A stretch of DNA of 64,000 nt from Rhizomys pruinosus (GCA_009823505.1 VZQC01007120.1:994849-1058848); one strand, 5' to 3'; counted from the stretch's first letter, positions 50,862 to 63,424 are shown. Notes: a model not told the origin generated them from the sequence alone. Program-made: numbers and translations.

Positions 50862-51476
50862 TTAGGTGTGTGTGCACCCATGCGTGCAATGCCCACAGAG
50901 GGCCGGGAGAAGGTGGTGGAATTCCTGGAACTAGAGTTAGATGGGTGTGAGTCACCATGTGGGTGCTGGCGTAGAACCTTATGGAATATTGAAGGAAAGC
51001 ATAGATTTTAATCCTGTCTTCCCTCTCTTCGTGTGTCTATACCAACTTGTCAGCAGCGCTGTTTGCCCACCCAGTGCCACATGCTTTGCCCCCACCACCC
51101 TTTGGCTTGTTTACCTCTTTCTGTGCTTCCTCAAAGACTTCTTCAGAGACTTTCAGACAGAGGGGTTTTCTTCTTTAACCTTTGTTGTCTTTCTAAATTA
51201 TAATAATTTGCCTGGTTTTGAGACTTCACTGATAGACAATCAACATGGAATTTCCCTTTTTACTATAACCCACTGCCCGAGGTATAAAAGATCTGTACTA
51301 CTTCCCTTTGGGGAATAATCCAGGCCTTACCCTAAGGATACCTACTTTCTGCATACCCCAGTTTTATTGGGGGCCCCGGGGGCCTGATCTTTTCCTACAA
51401 CACTGAGAACACAAACCTTTGTGTCCTCTGCAAGAGCAGCCAGTTATACTTAACTACTGATGCTTCTCTCCAGCCC
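50862..51476 (-). repeat. Antisense B2 split by an LTR
   Basis: B2 text runs to tgctggcgtagaacctt (50980) and resumes at aaccttt/gtgtcctctgcaagagcag (51414), ending tgcttctctccagccctggg. Confidence 0.85.
50981..51413 (+). mobile_element. Solo LTR inside the B2
   Basis: A 433-bp insert is bounded by aacctt at 50975-50980 and 51414-51419. It contains a TATA box (ggtataaaag, 51281-51290), an aataat signal about 40 bp later, and ends gagaacaca. A 6-bp duplication fits ERVK-class integration. The 5' TG is not clean (ATGG). Confidence 0.6.
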
Positions 51477-52660
51477 TGGGTCTTTATCCATTTAATACAA
51501 TATTTATTAAGATTTTGAGTGTTTTAATTGGATTTAAGGTCCTCTTCTTAAGATGGAGCCCATACCGTTGACAATCCCACTATAAGGTTTAGGTACCTGC
51601 ACCCGGCTAGACAGGTGACAGGACAACTCCTAATGCCCTATTACTATACTCATAGTTTAGTGCATCTTTCAACTTTCAGCAGAGGTGTTTCCTTATGCAG
51701 TAGATGTGATTAACACAGAAACCTGAACTGGCAGACGCAGGAACAAGAGGCTGCAGAGTCTCTGAATAGGACACCTACATCAAACTTCAGCCTTCCAAGG
51801 AGGATCATGGTGGGGGGGGCAAGCCCACATAAGGAAATTGTGGCAGCACATGTCTGCTGGGAGGGGCAGAGAGTCTCTTTCAAGCATGGGACTCTGGGTG
51901 AGGTGATAGTTATGCTCTGTAGATAGGCCCCACACTGAAGAGTATTTGGGGACCCAAATTAGACTGTATAACATATATAATCATGCTTTTGCATGTTCAA
52001 ATGTCATATGAATGTTCATATTACATATACCCTGCGCAGAAAGGCCCTGTGCAGATGCCTGTTTTGCAGTGCACAACAGAACATTGAGGTCTGGACTGTG
52101 ATTGTGTAGAGGACCTGAGATCATTCTTCCCAGCTGCCACAAAACTGAAATTACAACCAGGATAATAGAAGCCAAGCAGTGTTAGGGAGATCTGGAGCTT
52201 CAGTCTGGTGTGAGAAGACAAGCTACTGACATTCATTAACTCCCAGACTGCTGAGCACCTGAGGATGAGCCCCAGGGGAGACTCTGATCCCAGACTGCAC
52301 CCTCCATAAGGCCTGAGGAGATCTGGAATCAAAGGCTGTTGGAAGCTGAGCCCCACCAACTTAGTGCACAGTCCCATTCTAGGTGGTCAGGAAAGCAAGG
52401 ATTCACAGGTTGAAGGCGAGCAGTCAGTGGTCCAGGCAGCGAGGAGATAAAAACTAACACTTTCCTGAAGAACTTAACAGATTCCTGCATTTCTTAAATG
52501 GGAAATGAGCAGTATCTGGCATAAAGAAAAAGGAGAAAAGAAACTGGAAATGAGTGAGTCCATGCGTAAGAAGAAAACATTGTCCCGTAAGAAGCAACTC
52601 TAGGTCATGCGAGCCAGCAGACACAGATGGTAAAGCAGTTGTGATAAATGCACTTTAAAA
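51477..52660. other. Intergenic, nothing recognised
   Basis: Unique sequence up to the L1. Ends with attaatgacaata (52661-52673), the candidate target duplication of the L1. Confidence 0.45.
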
Positions 52661-52673
52661 ATTAATGACAATA

Positions 52674-53640
52674 GGAGATGCCATAATGCGCCAGGGCAGG
52701 TTACACAGCTCTACAGCTCTAGGCGTGGTCTGGCGGGGGGCAGCTGGGAGGGTCTCGCTCTGAACCCGTTCTACGGGGTCTCGGCCCAGAGGGACCGCGC
52801 TCGGCTCTGTGACGGGAGGTTCGCGCTTTTCCTCTGCCTCTGGTCCGACTGGGACTTTTGCGGGACCGTGCCGGGGTGGCAGGGGATACGCCATAACACG
52901 CCAGGGCGGTAAAACAGCTCCTCAGCTCTAGGCGTGATCTGGCGGGGCGGCAGCTGGGAGAGGGACTCGCTCTTGAACCCGTCTACGTGGTCCCGGCCCA
53001 GAGGGACCGGACTCGGGTGAGCAGGGTCGCAATTCCCTCTGCTCTGGTCCCAGGTGGACTTGTGGGCGGGAAACCGGGGGTCGCAGGGGAGACGCCATAA
53101 CGCGCCAGGGTAGGTACACAGCTCTACAGCTCTAGGCGTGTCTGGCGGGGAGGGCAGCTGGGAGAGCTGGTCTCGCTCTGAACCCGTCTACGGGTCCCCG
53201 GCCCAGAGGCACTGCGCTTCGGGTGAGCGGAGGGTCGCGTTTCCCTCTGCTCTGGTCCCGACTGGACTTGTGGGCGGGAACCGAGAGGGTGGCAGGGGAG
53301 ATGCCATAACACGCCAGGGCAGGTAAACACACGCTCGTACAGCTTAGCGGTATGTCGGGGGGCAGCTGGGAGGGGTCTCGCTCTGAACCCGTTTCTACAG
53401 GAGTCCCCGGCCCAGAGGGACCGCGCGCCGGTGAGCAGGGTCGCGTTACCCCCTGCTCTGGTCCCGGCTAGAATTGTGGGGAGGACGGCTGGATCGCAGG
53501 TGAGACGCCGTAACGCGCCAGGGCAGGTACACAGCTCTACAGCTCTTAAGGCTGCGTCTGGCGGGGGGCAGCTGGGAGAGGGTCTTGCTCTGAACCCGTA
53601 TACGGGGGGTCCCGGCCCAGAGAGACCGGGGCGCGGGCTA
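52674..53640 (+). promoter_or_regulatory. L1 5' monomers, about 4.6 tandem copies of about 207 bp
   Basis: CpG-rich units share the anchor gccataa(c/t)gcgccagggc at 52681, 52891, 53095, 53304 and (as ccgtaa) 53508, spaced 210, 204, 209 and 204 bp. Each has cagctctacagctctaggcg, a ggcagctgggag block and a cccggcccagagggaccg block. They lead directly into L1 ORF1-like sequence. In mouse, L1 5' ends carry promoter monomers of about 205-210 bp; by analogy these are promoter monomers. The sequence itself differs from any mouse monomer I recall. Confidence 0.72.
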
Positions 53641-54090
53641 GATCACGGCACACATGACCCCCCCCCCCCCCCCGCGCAAGTGAATTGCTAAGAATCTAAG
53701 TGGTCTTCCTTTTGGAGAACCGTCACAACAGAAAGAGAAGACTAACTTAGGCTTCCAACATCCAATATATACACAAACTGAAAACCTGAAACCTAGACAA
53801 GTCAATACACCATAAAAAATAAAAAAACAATAAAATAAGAGAAAAAAGGAGGAGGAAAGAGGGGGGGGAAGCATCGGAGGAGGCAACCAAAACCATCCAC
53901 TAATATAGTGAGAAGTCATTTGTGACTCTGAACCACAGAAAAAGGGAAATCCATATGCCAGGGACACGACGAAGGGACAACATGGGATAAGCCTCAGGAT
54001 TCTCCCACACCAGGCCCTACCACACCTGGAGGAGATAGCCACAAAGGGATCCCCTCTGGAGAAGACCCAAGAAACAGATCTTTGAGGAAC
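53641..54090 (+). mobile_element. L1 leader between monomers and ORF1
   Basis: Starts with an 18-base C-run near 53658 and becomes A-rich. No conserved coding motif. Confidence 0.6.
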
Positions 54091-55190
54091 AATTGCAGAC
54101 ATACGCAGAGAAATTAAGAAAAAGAGAAGCTCCATGGAACTAAAGAGAAGAACTGAAAAACGTCAAAAAGGACCTAGCGGGACCACCAATGACAAAGTTC
54201 AGAAAGAACTAAAGGAAACAGACATGACACAACTCCAGAAAGAACTAGACGGGGGAGAAGGGAAAAAAATCACAAAACCCGAAGATTGAAGTAGAAGACA
54301 CTGAAAAAGGAAGCCAGACAGTGAAGTAAGGGCACCAAGAAGAGATTGAGACAGCACCAAAGAAGAGATTGAGAAGCCCAAAAAAGAAGTAGAAATAAAG
54401 AAGTGAATACCAAAAGTTGACCTGTAACCACCATGTGGACACACAAACACAAACAGGCACACACACAAAAAAAAAAAAGGGAAAAAGCCTCAGAAGTAGG
54501 AAGGAGGAAGCAGAAACAAATAATTGATCAGACCACTCCTGGAAGATAACACAGAAGCAATTAAAGAGCTCAAATTAAAGATTATGGAAAAATCTTAAAA
54601 ATACACAAAAGTTCTGGAACAACCAGGAAATGTGGGACTTTATGAAAGGACCAAACCTCCGCATCATAGGAACAAAGGAAGGAGAAGATCTCAAGAAAAT
54701 GGTATTGATCAGACGTTCAACAGAATAATAGATGAAAATTCCAAACTAAAAATAGACAAGCCCATACAAATCACAAGAAGCACATAGGACCCCAAAGAGA
54801 CAAGATCAGAAAAGAACACCCCACGCCATATCATAGTTAAAAATGGCTAGATGCCCAAAACAAAGACAAAAAGTCTGAGGCCACCAAAAGAAAAACAAGT
54901 CACATACAAAGGAGAAACCCATTCAGAATTACAACCGACTTCTTGCCCATGCAAACCAATGAAAGCAAGAAGAACAGTGGAGCAAAGCATTCCCTGTGTT
55001 AAGGGACTATGTGATGCCAACCCAGAATACATTTCCCAGCAAAAAAATGCTCGACTAGTACTCTGAAGGAGACGAGAAAATCCTTCCCAGAATAAACAAG
55101 ATTATGGAATACATGTTTGGAATACCAATTTTTCATAAAATACTTGAAGCATTTCAAAGGGCCCAGAGAGGAGCAACATCCTCAAACACC
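54090..55190 (+). pseudogene. L1 ORF1, decayed
   Basis: ORF1 encodes the RNA-binding chaperone of the L1 ribonucleoprotein. A Lys/Glu-rich coiled-coil part at about 54100-54560 precedes an RRM trace (LRIIGTKEGED near 54656) and the C-terminal domain (PHHIV... TYKGETHSELQPTS, SQQKNARL near 54830-55060). Frames change every 100-250 bp through single-base indels and stops, so no ORF1 protein can be made. Confidence 0.8.
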
Positions 55191-55199
55191 CAGGAAAAG

Positions 55200-55319
55200 A
55201 AACTCAACTAATAAAACATAACCATAGAGCAAAATCAAAGGCTAGAAATCCAAAATGTATAATAAGGTGAAAGGAGCAACATCCATCTTTCAACATAACC
55301 TTAAATATTAATAAAATAA

Positions 55320-55361
<42 letters not shown>

Positions 55362-58300
55362 AAACAAAACCCATCTATTATTGCTGTCTACAAGAAACCC
55401 ATCTCAAATTTCAAGGATAGGCACCACGTAAGGTGAAGGGATTGGAAGAAAGTATTCAAGCAAATGGTACCAAAAAAAGAAAGTGGGTGTGGCTATTATA
55501 ATATGAACCAAAATAGACTTCAAGCAAAAGAAATCAAAAGAGACAAAGAGGGCCATTACTCCGTATTAAAGGAACAATTGATGATGAAGATTCCACAATC
55601 ATAACATATATATGCACCAAACTCGTGCACCAAACTTTTGTTAAAGGACAATTCTTCAGAGATCCAAGGCACCAGATAACCCCACTGACCACACTAACAC
55701 TCAGGGGACTTTAGTACCCCATTAAGTCCTTTAGAAGGATCAACAGGACAAAGGATAAACAGAGAGACATCTGAAACTAAATGACACACCAATACACCAA
55801 ATGGACTCACAGACATCTAGCGAACTATTTCAACCCAACAGCCAGAGAATCACTTACTCAGCAACCTCATGGAACAGTCTCCAAAATAGACCATATCTGG
55901 GACACAGGAAAAAAACTCAGTAAATATAAAAAGAATGAAATAAATATATCTTATGCATTCTATCAGACCACAGTTGCAATAAAACTCAATTCACAACCAG
56001 AATAAACCCTAAACCTACAAGAACACATGGAGGACTAAAACAAACACTCTCTGAATAATGAGTGGGTCATGGAAGAAATAAAAAAAGAAATAAAAACATT
56101 CCTGGAACTGATATTGACACTGATAAAACAACACAGCAATCATACTGGGACACTCTAAAAGCAATCCTGAAGAGGGAAGTTATAGCTCTAAGTGCCACAT
56201 TAAAAAAACAGAAAAGAGCACAAGTGAACATATCTAACACTCGCAGCTAAAAGTAATTGAGAGACAACAACAAAGAACCCTAAACGGAGCAGACAAGAAG
56301 AATACAAAAAATCAGAGCAGAGGTGCATGAAATAGAAACAACAGAAAACCTAGACAAAAAAATCAATGAAATCCAAAACAGTTGGTTCTGTTTTGAGAGA
56401 ATAAAACAGATAGACAGCCTCTAGCCAGTTAACCAAAAAGAAAGAGGGAACAACTCCAAATCCATAGAATTCTGTGATGAAAGGGGAAATATCACCAACA
56501 GCACAATGAAAGATCCAGACAATCATATGGGGACTACTTCAAGAAAACTTTAATTCTACTAAGGTATTGAAAATCCCTAGAAGAGAAATGGATGAATTAC
56601 TGAAATCCTGGGAATCACCAAACGTCAACCAAGAGAGACGACACGGCCCGAAACCAGACCAATAGTACAGGAAGAAATCGGAGATGTAATAAGTAGCCTC
56701 CCAACCAAACAAAAAATGTCCAGGCCCGGATGATTTCACGGCAGAATTCTATGAAAAATATTTTGTAAAGGATCTTACAACCAGTTACTACTTAATATTT
56801 GTTTAGAAGGATACAAATGAAGGGACTTCTCCCAAATTCCTTCTATGACAGCAACATCACTCTAATACCAAAACCAGGGGGAAGATACAACCAAAAGGAG
56901 ATGACAACTATATTGACCCATCTCCAATCATGAACACAGATGCCAAAATTTCTAAACAGGATTCTGGCAAATCGGATACAGACCCAAATCAAGAAAATCA
57001 TCCCCATTTGACCAAGTTGATTCATACCAGCTTTCAGCTGGATGGTGTCAACATCACGAAATCAATAAGCATTATCAAACATATCAATGGACTAAGGACA
57101 AATACCACGACCCACATGGCCATCTCAATTGATGCGGAGAAAGCTTATGACAAAATCCAGCACCCTTTTCATGCTTTAAAGTCCGTGGAGGGAATTGTTA
57201 CTTGGAGGGATCTACTCAACTGTCTAATCATAGCCATATATAGGAAACCCTCAGTCAATATCATCCCAAATGGGGCAATGACAGAAGCATTCCCCTTAGA
57301 AGTAGGAACTCCGGCAAGGCTGCCCCCTGGTCACCACTCCTCTCCACTATATTGCTAGAAACCCTAGCTAGGGTAGGGCTAAGGCAAGACAAAATGAAAT
57401 TAAAGGATTCTAATTGGAAAAGAGGGAAAGTCAAGTAGTCCCTCTTTTGCTGATTATATGATTGTCTATCTAAGGATGCTAAGAACTCCACCCACGAAAA
57501 CTCCTAGAAACGATTAAAGAGCTTTGGTAAAGGGCGGATACCAATAAACCTAGAAAATCAGTAGCCCTTCTGTACACCAACAACAAGCCAAGTTGAGCAA
57601 GGACTACAAGGAGACCTTCCCACTCACAAAGCCCTCAAAAAAACAATAAAATACTTAGGAACAAACCTAAACCAAAGACACCAAGGATCTCTTACAACAA
57701 AAATTTAACCCCCTGAAAAAGGAAAATGCCAGGAAAACATCAGGAGATGGACAAACCTCCCATGCTCATTGGATTGGAAAAAACATATAGTAAAAATTGT
57801 CCCATTCTACCCAGACTCTTGTACATATTTAATGTGATCCCAATCAGAATTCCCAAGAGTTTCTTCACAGGCAAAAAAAAAAAAAAAAAAAAATCCTCAA
57901 GTTCATGTTGGAAAAACAAAACAACCCGAATAGCCAAAGCAACCCTGAGTGAAAAGGAGCATACAGGGGGGATCGCTATACCAGGACATCAAACTATACT
58001 ACAGGGCTTATAGAAAAAAAAAAAAAAAAGCCTGGTACTGGCACAAAAACAGACCAGTTGACCAATGGAATAAAACTGAAGATCCAAACCTGGGGCTTCA
58101 TACAATTTCAGCCACCTCATTATTTGACAAGCGGGGCCAAGAAGGCGACACAATTGGATGAAAGATAGCATCTTCAGAAGTGGTGTTGGCAAAACTGGAT
58201 TTCCACTTGTAGAAGAATGAATTTTTTTTAGAAGAATGAAATTAATCCTTTGCCTCTCACCTTGTACAAAGGTCAACTCCAGATGGCCCAAAGACCTCAA

Positions 58301-58758
58301 CGTGGAAACCCAAACTTCTGGAGGTGATAGAAGAGAAGCCTGGCAGCAGACTACAGACATAGGTGTAGGAAAGACTGTTCCTAAATCAGACAGCAGTGGC
58401 ACAAGAAATAGATCGACAATTGGACAAGGGAACTCATTAAACTCAAAAGCTCTGGACATCAAGGAAGCAATAAAGGAAGTGGGGAGAAGACCCACAGAGT
58501 TGGGGAGGAAACCTTCACAGGCAGATACATCTGACAAGCATTTAATTTCCAGAGTATACAAGCTACTCAAAAGTAACAAAATGAACGAAAGAAGGAAAAC
58601 AAATCGAAGTCAGTTCAATAGATGGCGCAAAGATCTGAATAGAGACTTCACAGAGGAAGGATTAGAGATGGCTGAGAACATCATAACGACAGGTGTTCAA
58701 CATACTCTGATAATTTAAGGAAATGCAAATCTAAAACCACTTTAAGATATAAAAATAA

Positions 58759-58791
<33 letters not shown>

Positions 58792-59366
58792 AAATGATAC
58801 CAGTGCTGGAGAGGTGTGGGGAAAGGGAACACTCACACATTGCTGGTGGGAATGCTAAACCTTGTACAGCACTGTGGAAAGCAGCTTGTGGAGAACCCTT
58901 TAGAGACTCAAAATGAGCCTTCCATTTGACCCAGTCATTACCACTCCTGGGTATAAACCCACAAACACAACTGACTGAAAAAATACATATGCACAGCTAA
59001 TGTTTATTGCAGATCTCCTCACAATAACAATAACGAAGATCTGGAACAACCCAAGTGCCCTTCAACTGATGAGTGGATAGAGAAAATTGGTACATGTATA
59101 CAATGGAAACTATGGTTTTTTTTGTTTTTTTCCAGCAGTAAAGAGGGACAACATCAGTGAAATTTGCAGGAAATGGATGGCAGCTGAAGATCATTATGTT
59201 AAGTGAAGTAACACCAGTCCCAGAAAAACAACGACAAATTGTGGGGTCCGCTCATATGTGGATGCTAGTACCCACAACAGATCATAAATATTTCTCATGG
59301 AGAGGGATGCATAGTAAAGAACAACAACAGAAAGACTGCATCAGAAAATGGACTGAAAAATGGTGA
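55200..59366 (+). pseudogene. L1 ORF2 (endonuclease and reverse transcriptase), decayed
   Basis: Endonuclease traces include the QETHL motif near 55390 and RDKEGHY near 55540. Reverse-transcriptase traces include DAEKAYDKIQHPF near 57135 and the catalytic box at 57446-57457, where the second Asp is Tyr (FADY). The C-terminal part is readable at 58236-58718, and the end is KWTEKW with TGA at 59364-59366. Frameshifts are frequent. Two unusual poly(A) blocks (55322-55359, 58761-58789) replace expected ORF2 text. The element is inactive. Confidence 0.88.
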
Positions 59367-59430
59367 ATTGGAAAGGAGGGGATGGGTGGGAGAGGACACG
59401 GGTGTATATTCGATTAGGCATATTTAATTG
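59367..59430 (+). mobile_element. L1 3' UTR, G-rich tract
   Basis: A purine-rich tract ggaaaggaggggatgggtgg follows the ORF2 stop, as in rodent L1 3' UTRs. Where the UTR ends is unclear. Confidence 0.6.
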
Positions 59431-61460
59431 ACGTGAGTCTCAATAATGCATATCCTCCTCATATGTCGCTAACACTTCTCCAGGACATGGTTGGGACTTA
59501 GTAATAGTAAATATGTTTATATTAATCAACATTGGTTTACAGGAATGTATAAAGAAATGGTAAGTGGCATCTGAGTTAATATGAGATTCTTCCCACATTG
59601 CCAGTTTACATTAAAATCGCGTATAGAGCGATAGAACTTTGGATGACACATTACAATGTTCTCTATAATTCTCTGTTGTACAGTATTCACTTGTAGCTTT
59701 CTCTTTAGATTGATTTAATAGTAAAATTACAGTTTGCTTCCCAAGTTAATCATTTATATTAGTAACCCAAAACACTATGGGTGAATTTGATGAAACTGTG
59801 CCTTGACTCCACCCTATGTCATGTATAAGACAACTGTCTTCTGGAGACTCATACGGTAAAAAAAGGGGGGATACAGAAAGACATGAAACCTTTTTTCATC
59901 AACTCTCTGCCAATTTCTAAATCTAAAAACTACTTATGGAGAAAAGATTTGTTGGTTCCAACAGGACAAAAACGTACCAACTCTAATGGCTGAGAAAGAA
60001 AAAATACAGTTTTGCATTGAGTAGTATGTACCAAAAAGTGGCAATTGAAAGGCTGACCCGTCTGAAGGCTGACCCGTCTGAACATTCAAAGAAGAAAAGC
60101 TCAGGATTCGCCGCAGGCATCGAACCCCTCTGTGGATCTTACATGTAACAACTAGTTATGATGAGTCCTAATGAAACTTACCTTCTAGGGTGCCGCAAAG
60201 GTCTGAGTAATAGAGACGACTTCTTGCCTTCCCCCCCATAGAAACAAGGAGAAATATGACGATGATAGAGGTCGCTCTCCAACTGAAATTGGAGACAACT
60301 ATTACAGACGTAATATCTCTCAAGTAAAAACTGGTAAAACTGCTTCTTTAATTGACTACTAGACATTGGGAAACTGTGAAGGATTACTCTCTGGTTCAGA
60401 ACCAAATATAAACTAAAGTCCTAGGGCTATGCACTCAGGGCAAAATTATACTTAATACAGAGCTCTGGACATCAGCATATGGAGTGTCTCTGCACAGTTG
60501 GGAGTTGTGTTGGCCAGGGATCACCAAGGCCCCCACGAGTAAGGGCTCCTTGCTCGTAAGTTGGGGGATACCGCAGGAGGAGAGGCAAATAAGACCCTTC
60601 GCTGCCAAAGACCTGACGTTAACATGGGAAGGGAATGTATTGAGACCACACAGCAAGGACAGATGGCCTCTGGATGCCAGAGAGTGTTGCCAAAGGCCCT
60701 AAACCAATGAAGGAAGAATATGGCGTCTCCGTGGTCAGGGCGAGACTCACCGTCAGCCACCACTGCCAACCTCACCTGTCACTGGAGGTACTGTGCAGCA
60801 GGGGCAGCCGCGTGCCTCGTGTATCCAACATCTAATTGGCTATTGGCTCTCCCCTTGGAAATGGCCCATGGCTGGCTGCCACCAAGCTTACATCCTTTAC
60901 AGGTTAGGAGACGTTATAAGCACAGTAAGACCTGTCATATTTAACGAGGGGGGGAAACTTGTAATTCATGGGCAATCGAAACAATATCCAAACATGTGAT
61001 ACTGTCTATGACTAAAGTAACCTACCATAACTATTCATGCTGCTTAAATACCTCATATTTCTAATTGCTTGTGTTTCATGAGTAGGATTGAAAGGTCATT
61101 ACTGGACAAACTGTCAGCCCATGAAAGAAAACAGCCAGACAATTCGACCAGAGTCCAAGCTCAACAGCATCCAGTAGAGTAGGGTGGAGCCTGTATTTAC
61201 TCTCCATCCACCTGTGCCCCTTTCTAAACCTAGGGAACAATCACCTTGCAGAAGATGGGGCGTGGTGTAATGTAAGGGCTGCGGATTGGGGTGAACGGTG
61301 AAACGTACAGCAATGTAGTCTGCTATATTCACTTGTATTTAATGCTGAACAACCCTGTCACCCTCCATTGGATGGTGGGGCTGTAGTTTTTTGGGCACAA
61401 CAGCCTGCAAGATAGGTTTTGCATGAAGAAAGCTTGTACTCACAAATTATCAAAAAAATG

Positions 61461-61495
<35 letters not shown>
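59431..61495. other. Unassigned 2-kb segment ending in poly(A)
   Basis: No protein motif is recognised. A direct repeat of ggctgacccgtctgaa lies at 60050-60082. A ttaacgagggggggaaac tract near 60940 is reminiscent of L1 or retroviral 3' ends. The segment closes with 35 A at 61461-61495, which signals a retrotransposed 3' end. Confidence 0.4.
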
Positions 61496-61497
<2 letters not shown>

Positions 61498-63110
61498 TGC
61501 AGGACAGTTATGCAGAATGCATGATCTAGGATGGTCGGTGAGTGCGGGGGAGGGAAAGAGAAATAAGCCTGACGAATTGGGAAAAATGTATGAAATGCAC
61601 AAAGCATATAAAAACTATTTAAAAACAATTAATGACAATATCCCTAAAGAATTAAAGAACTATTGCCTTAATGATCAAACAAAAGATCTCATTAGAATAC
61701 TAATTATACCCCTAAAAGAGAAAATCTAGAACTAAAAGGTGGAGAGACCAATGACGTTTTCTTACTGGTTTACTTAACAGTGCACTGGAGATAGAGGGAG
61801 AAAAAGCTATTGATTTGGGACGGAATATAAAATGTACCATGACTTAGGAGAACAAGGGTAGAAGATGTAGAGGAAAAAATTATCAGTTAAGACCAAGGCC
61901 GTGTGAGGGAAATCATTCTCCATTTATATGGAATGGGTTGTCCCAAAAGCAGATGAGGTAGAAACTGGGTCAGAAAAAAAAAATATTAAAACAGCAGCTG
62001 AAACATCTTCCCAAATCTCAAATTTTTATAGAAACAATAAGCTTATTGGCCTAATTCTTCCCATAGGAACTCCTCCCACTCGTGGGAGTTCTTTTCTCAA
62101 TTTTTCCTAATAAATCTACATTTGATCTACTTAAAAAAATAAATAAAATAAACTTATAGATCTGAAAAGCTCACCAAACCCCAAGAGGTAGAAATACCAC
62201 AAAAGAAATGCATCTATAGTGTATATTTAGGAATGAAATAAGGAGGCATACGGATTGCAAAGAAAGAATACTTTGTTCAAAGCAAAGCAACAGTACAGAT
62301 TAGAAAGGAATATTCTGTCGGGATTGGCAGCTGGACCTCAAAGGCCCTAGATAATGCTCTGGGCTTCCCTATATGGGTCTAAGGGAAGGGGAGGCTGATT
62401 ACTCAGGGCTGTATTTTGGGTGATTCTCTGTTTTGATCAACAGACTAATTAGTATAACTATTTCTTTACTGTGCATGTCCCTTCCCATAATGCATCTAAT
62501 TTTAACTAATATCCACTATCCAAATTATCATAAGCTCTACGATGGTAAATCCGAGAGGTCTCCCTAAAAATTCTCACTTGGTGGAACCGTTCTTGCATGG
62601 GCAATGATCAAAAACCAGTTCAGGCCAGATCCCTCTTCTTACTCACTTACCCACCAGATATAAACAGAGTGTGAAGGAAGAGACTCTGTCTGTGTCTGTT
62701 GGTCCTTAAAGGAAGGAGAGGTCTATTTTATTGTTTGGAGTGGTGCGTGAGTGCATAGGACCTTAGTGTCTCAGGGTACCAAGTTAACTGTGCAAGAGGA
62801 GTTGCCGAGTGGAGTCCCAGCTGGTCTGATTATTCTCTATGCTTGCCTGCAGCTCAGGCACATGAGAGTAAATACTCTAAAATAAAAAGGAGAGAATGTT
62901 GTGAACAACCAAGTAAGGGAAAGATGTATATAACAGGTACGTGTGAAAAATGTTGTAGAGGATCACTGATTTTCAGAAGCACGGGAGGCAGGGGACAGGG
63001 AACGGGAAACAATGTGATGAATGACAAAAAACAGCTTTGACAACACGCAAAAGAAATAGAAAACAAAACAAGCTGCGGAATCTGTTCTTCAGCTAAAATA
63101 GTTTTGAAAC
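61496..63110. other. Unassigned, possibly LTR-derived
   Basis: Contains aataaa (62108-62113) preceded by an imperfect hairpin (aactcctcccactcgtgggagtt), and a TATA-like agatataaacag near 62658. These are weak hints of retroviral LTR material. No gene is seen. Confidence 0.35.
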
Positions 63111-63112
63111 TA

Positions 63113-63262
63113 AATCAATCTGGTCACAGTGATTTACACTTTAATCTCAGAAGGTTGAGGACAGAGCATTATAATGAGTCCAAGGCCAGGCTGGGACACA
63201 CGGCAAATTCCAGGGCACCCTGGGCTACTGTGTTAGGCTGTCTCAAAACAAAACACAACAAG
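63113..63262 (+). repeat. Old B1-like SINE
   Basis: tctggtcacagtgatttaca, gagtccaaggccaggctggg and ctgtctcaaaacaaaac in B1 order. Confidence 0.6.
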
Positions 63263-63424
63263 AAGGAGAGAGTGAAATATTTTTCAAGAAAATTGAAGCT
63301 TAGAGAAACCAGCAAACCTGAACCTCAGAGATGCTGAGGATGCTCTTGGGGTAAAAGAGATGATTGGGGTAGAAGCACAGAAGTCCAGGAAAGAAAGGCA
63401 CAGGGAATGGTAAGTGTAGAAGCA

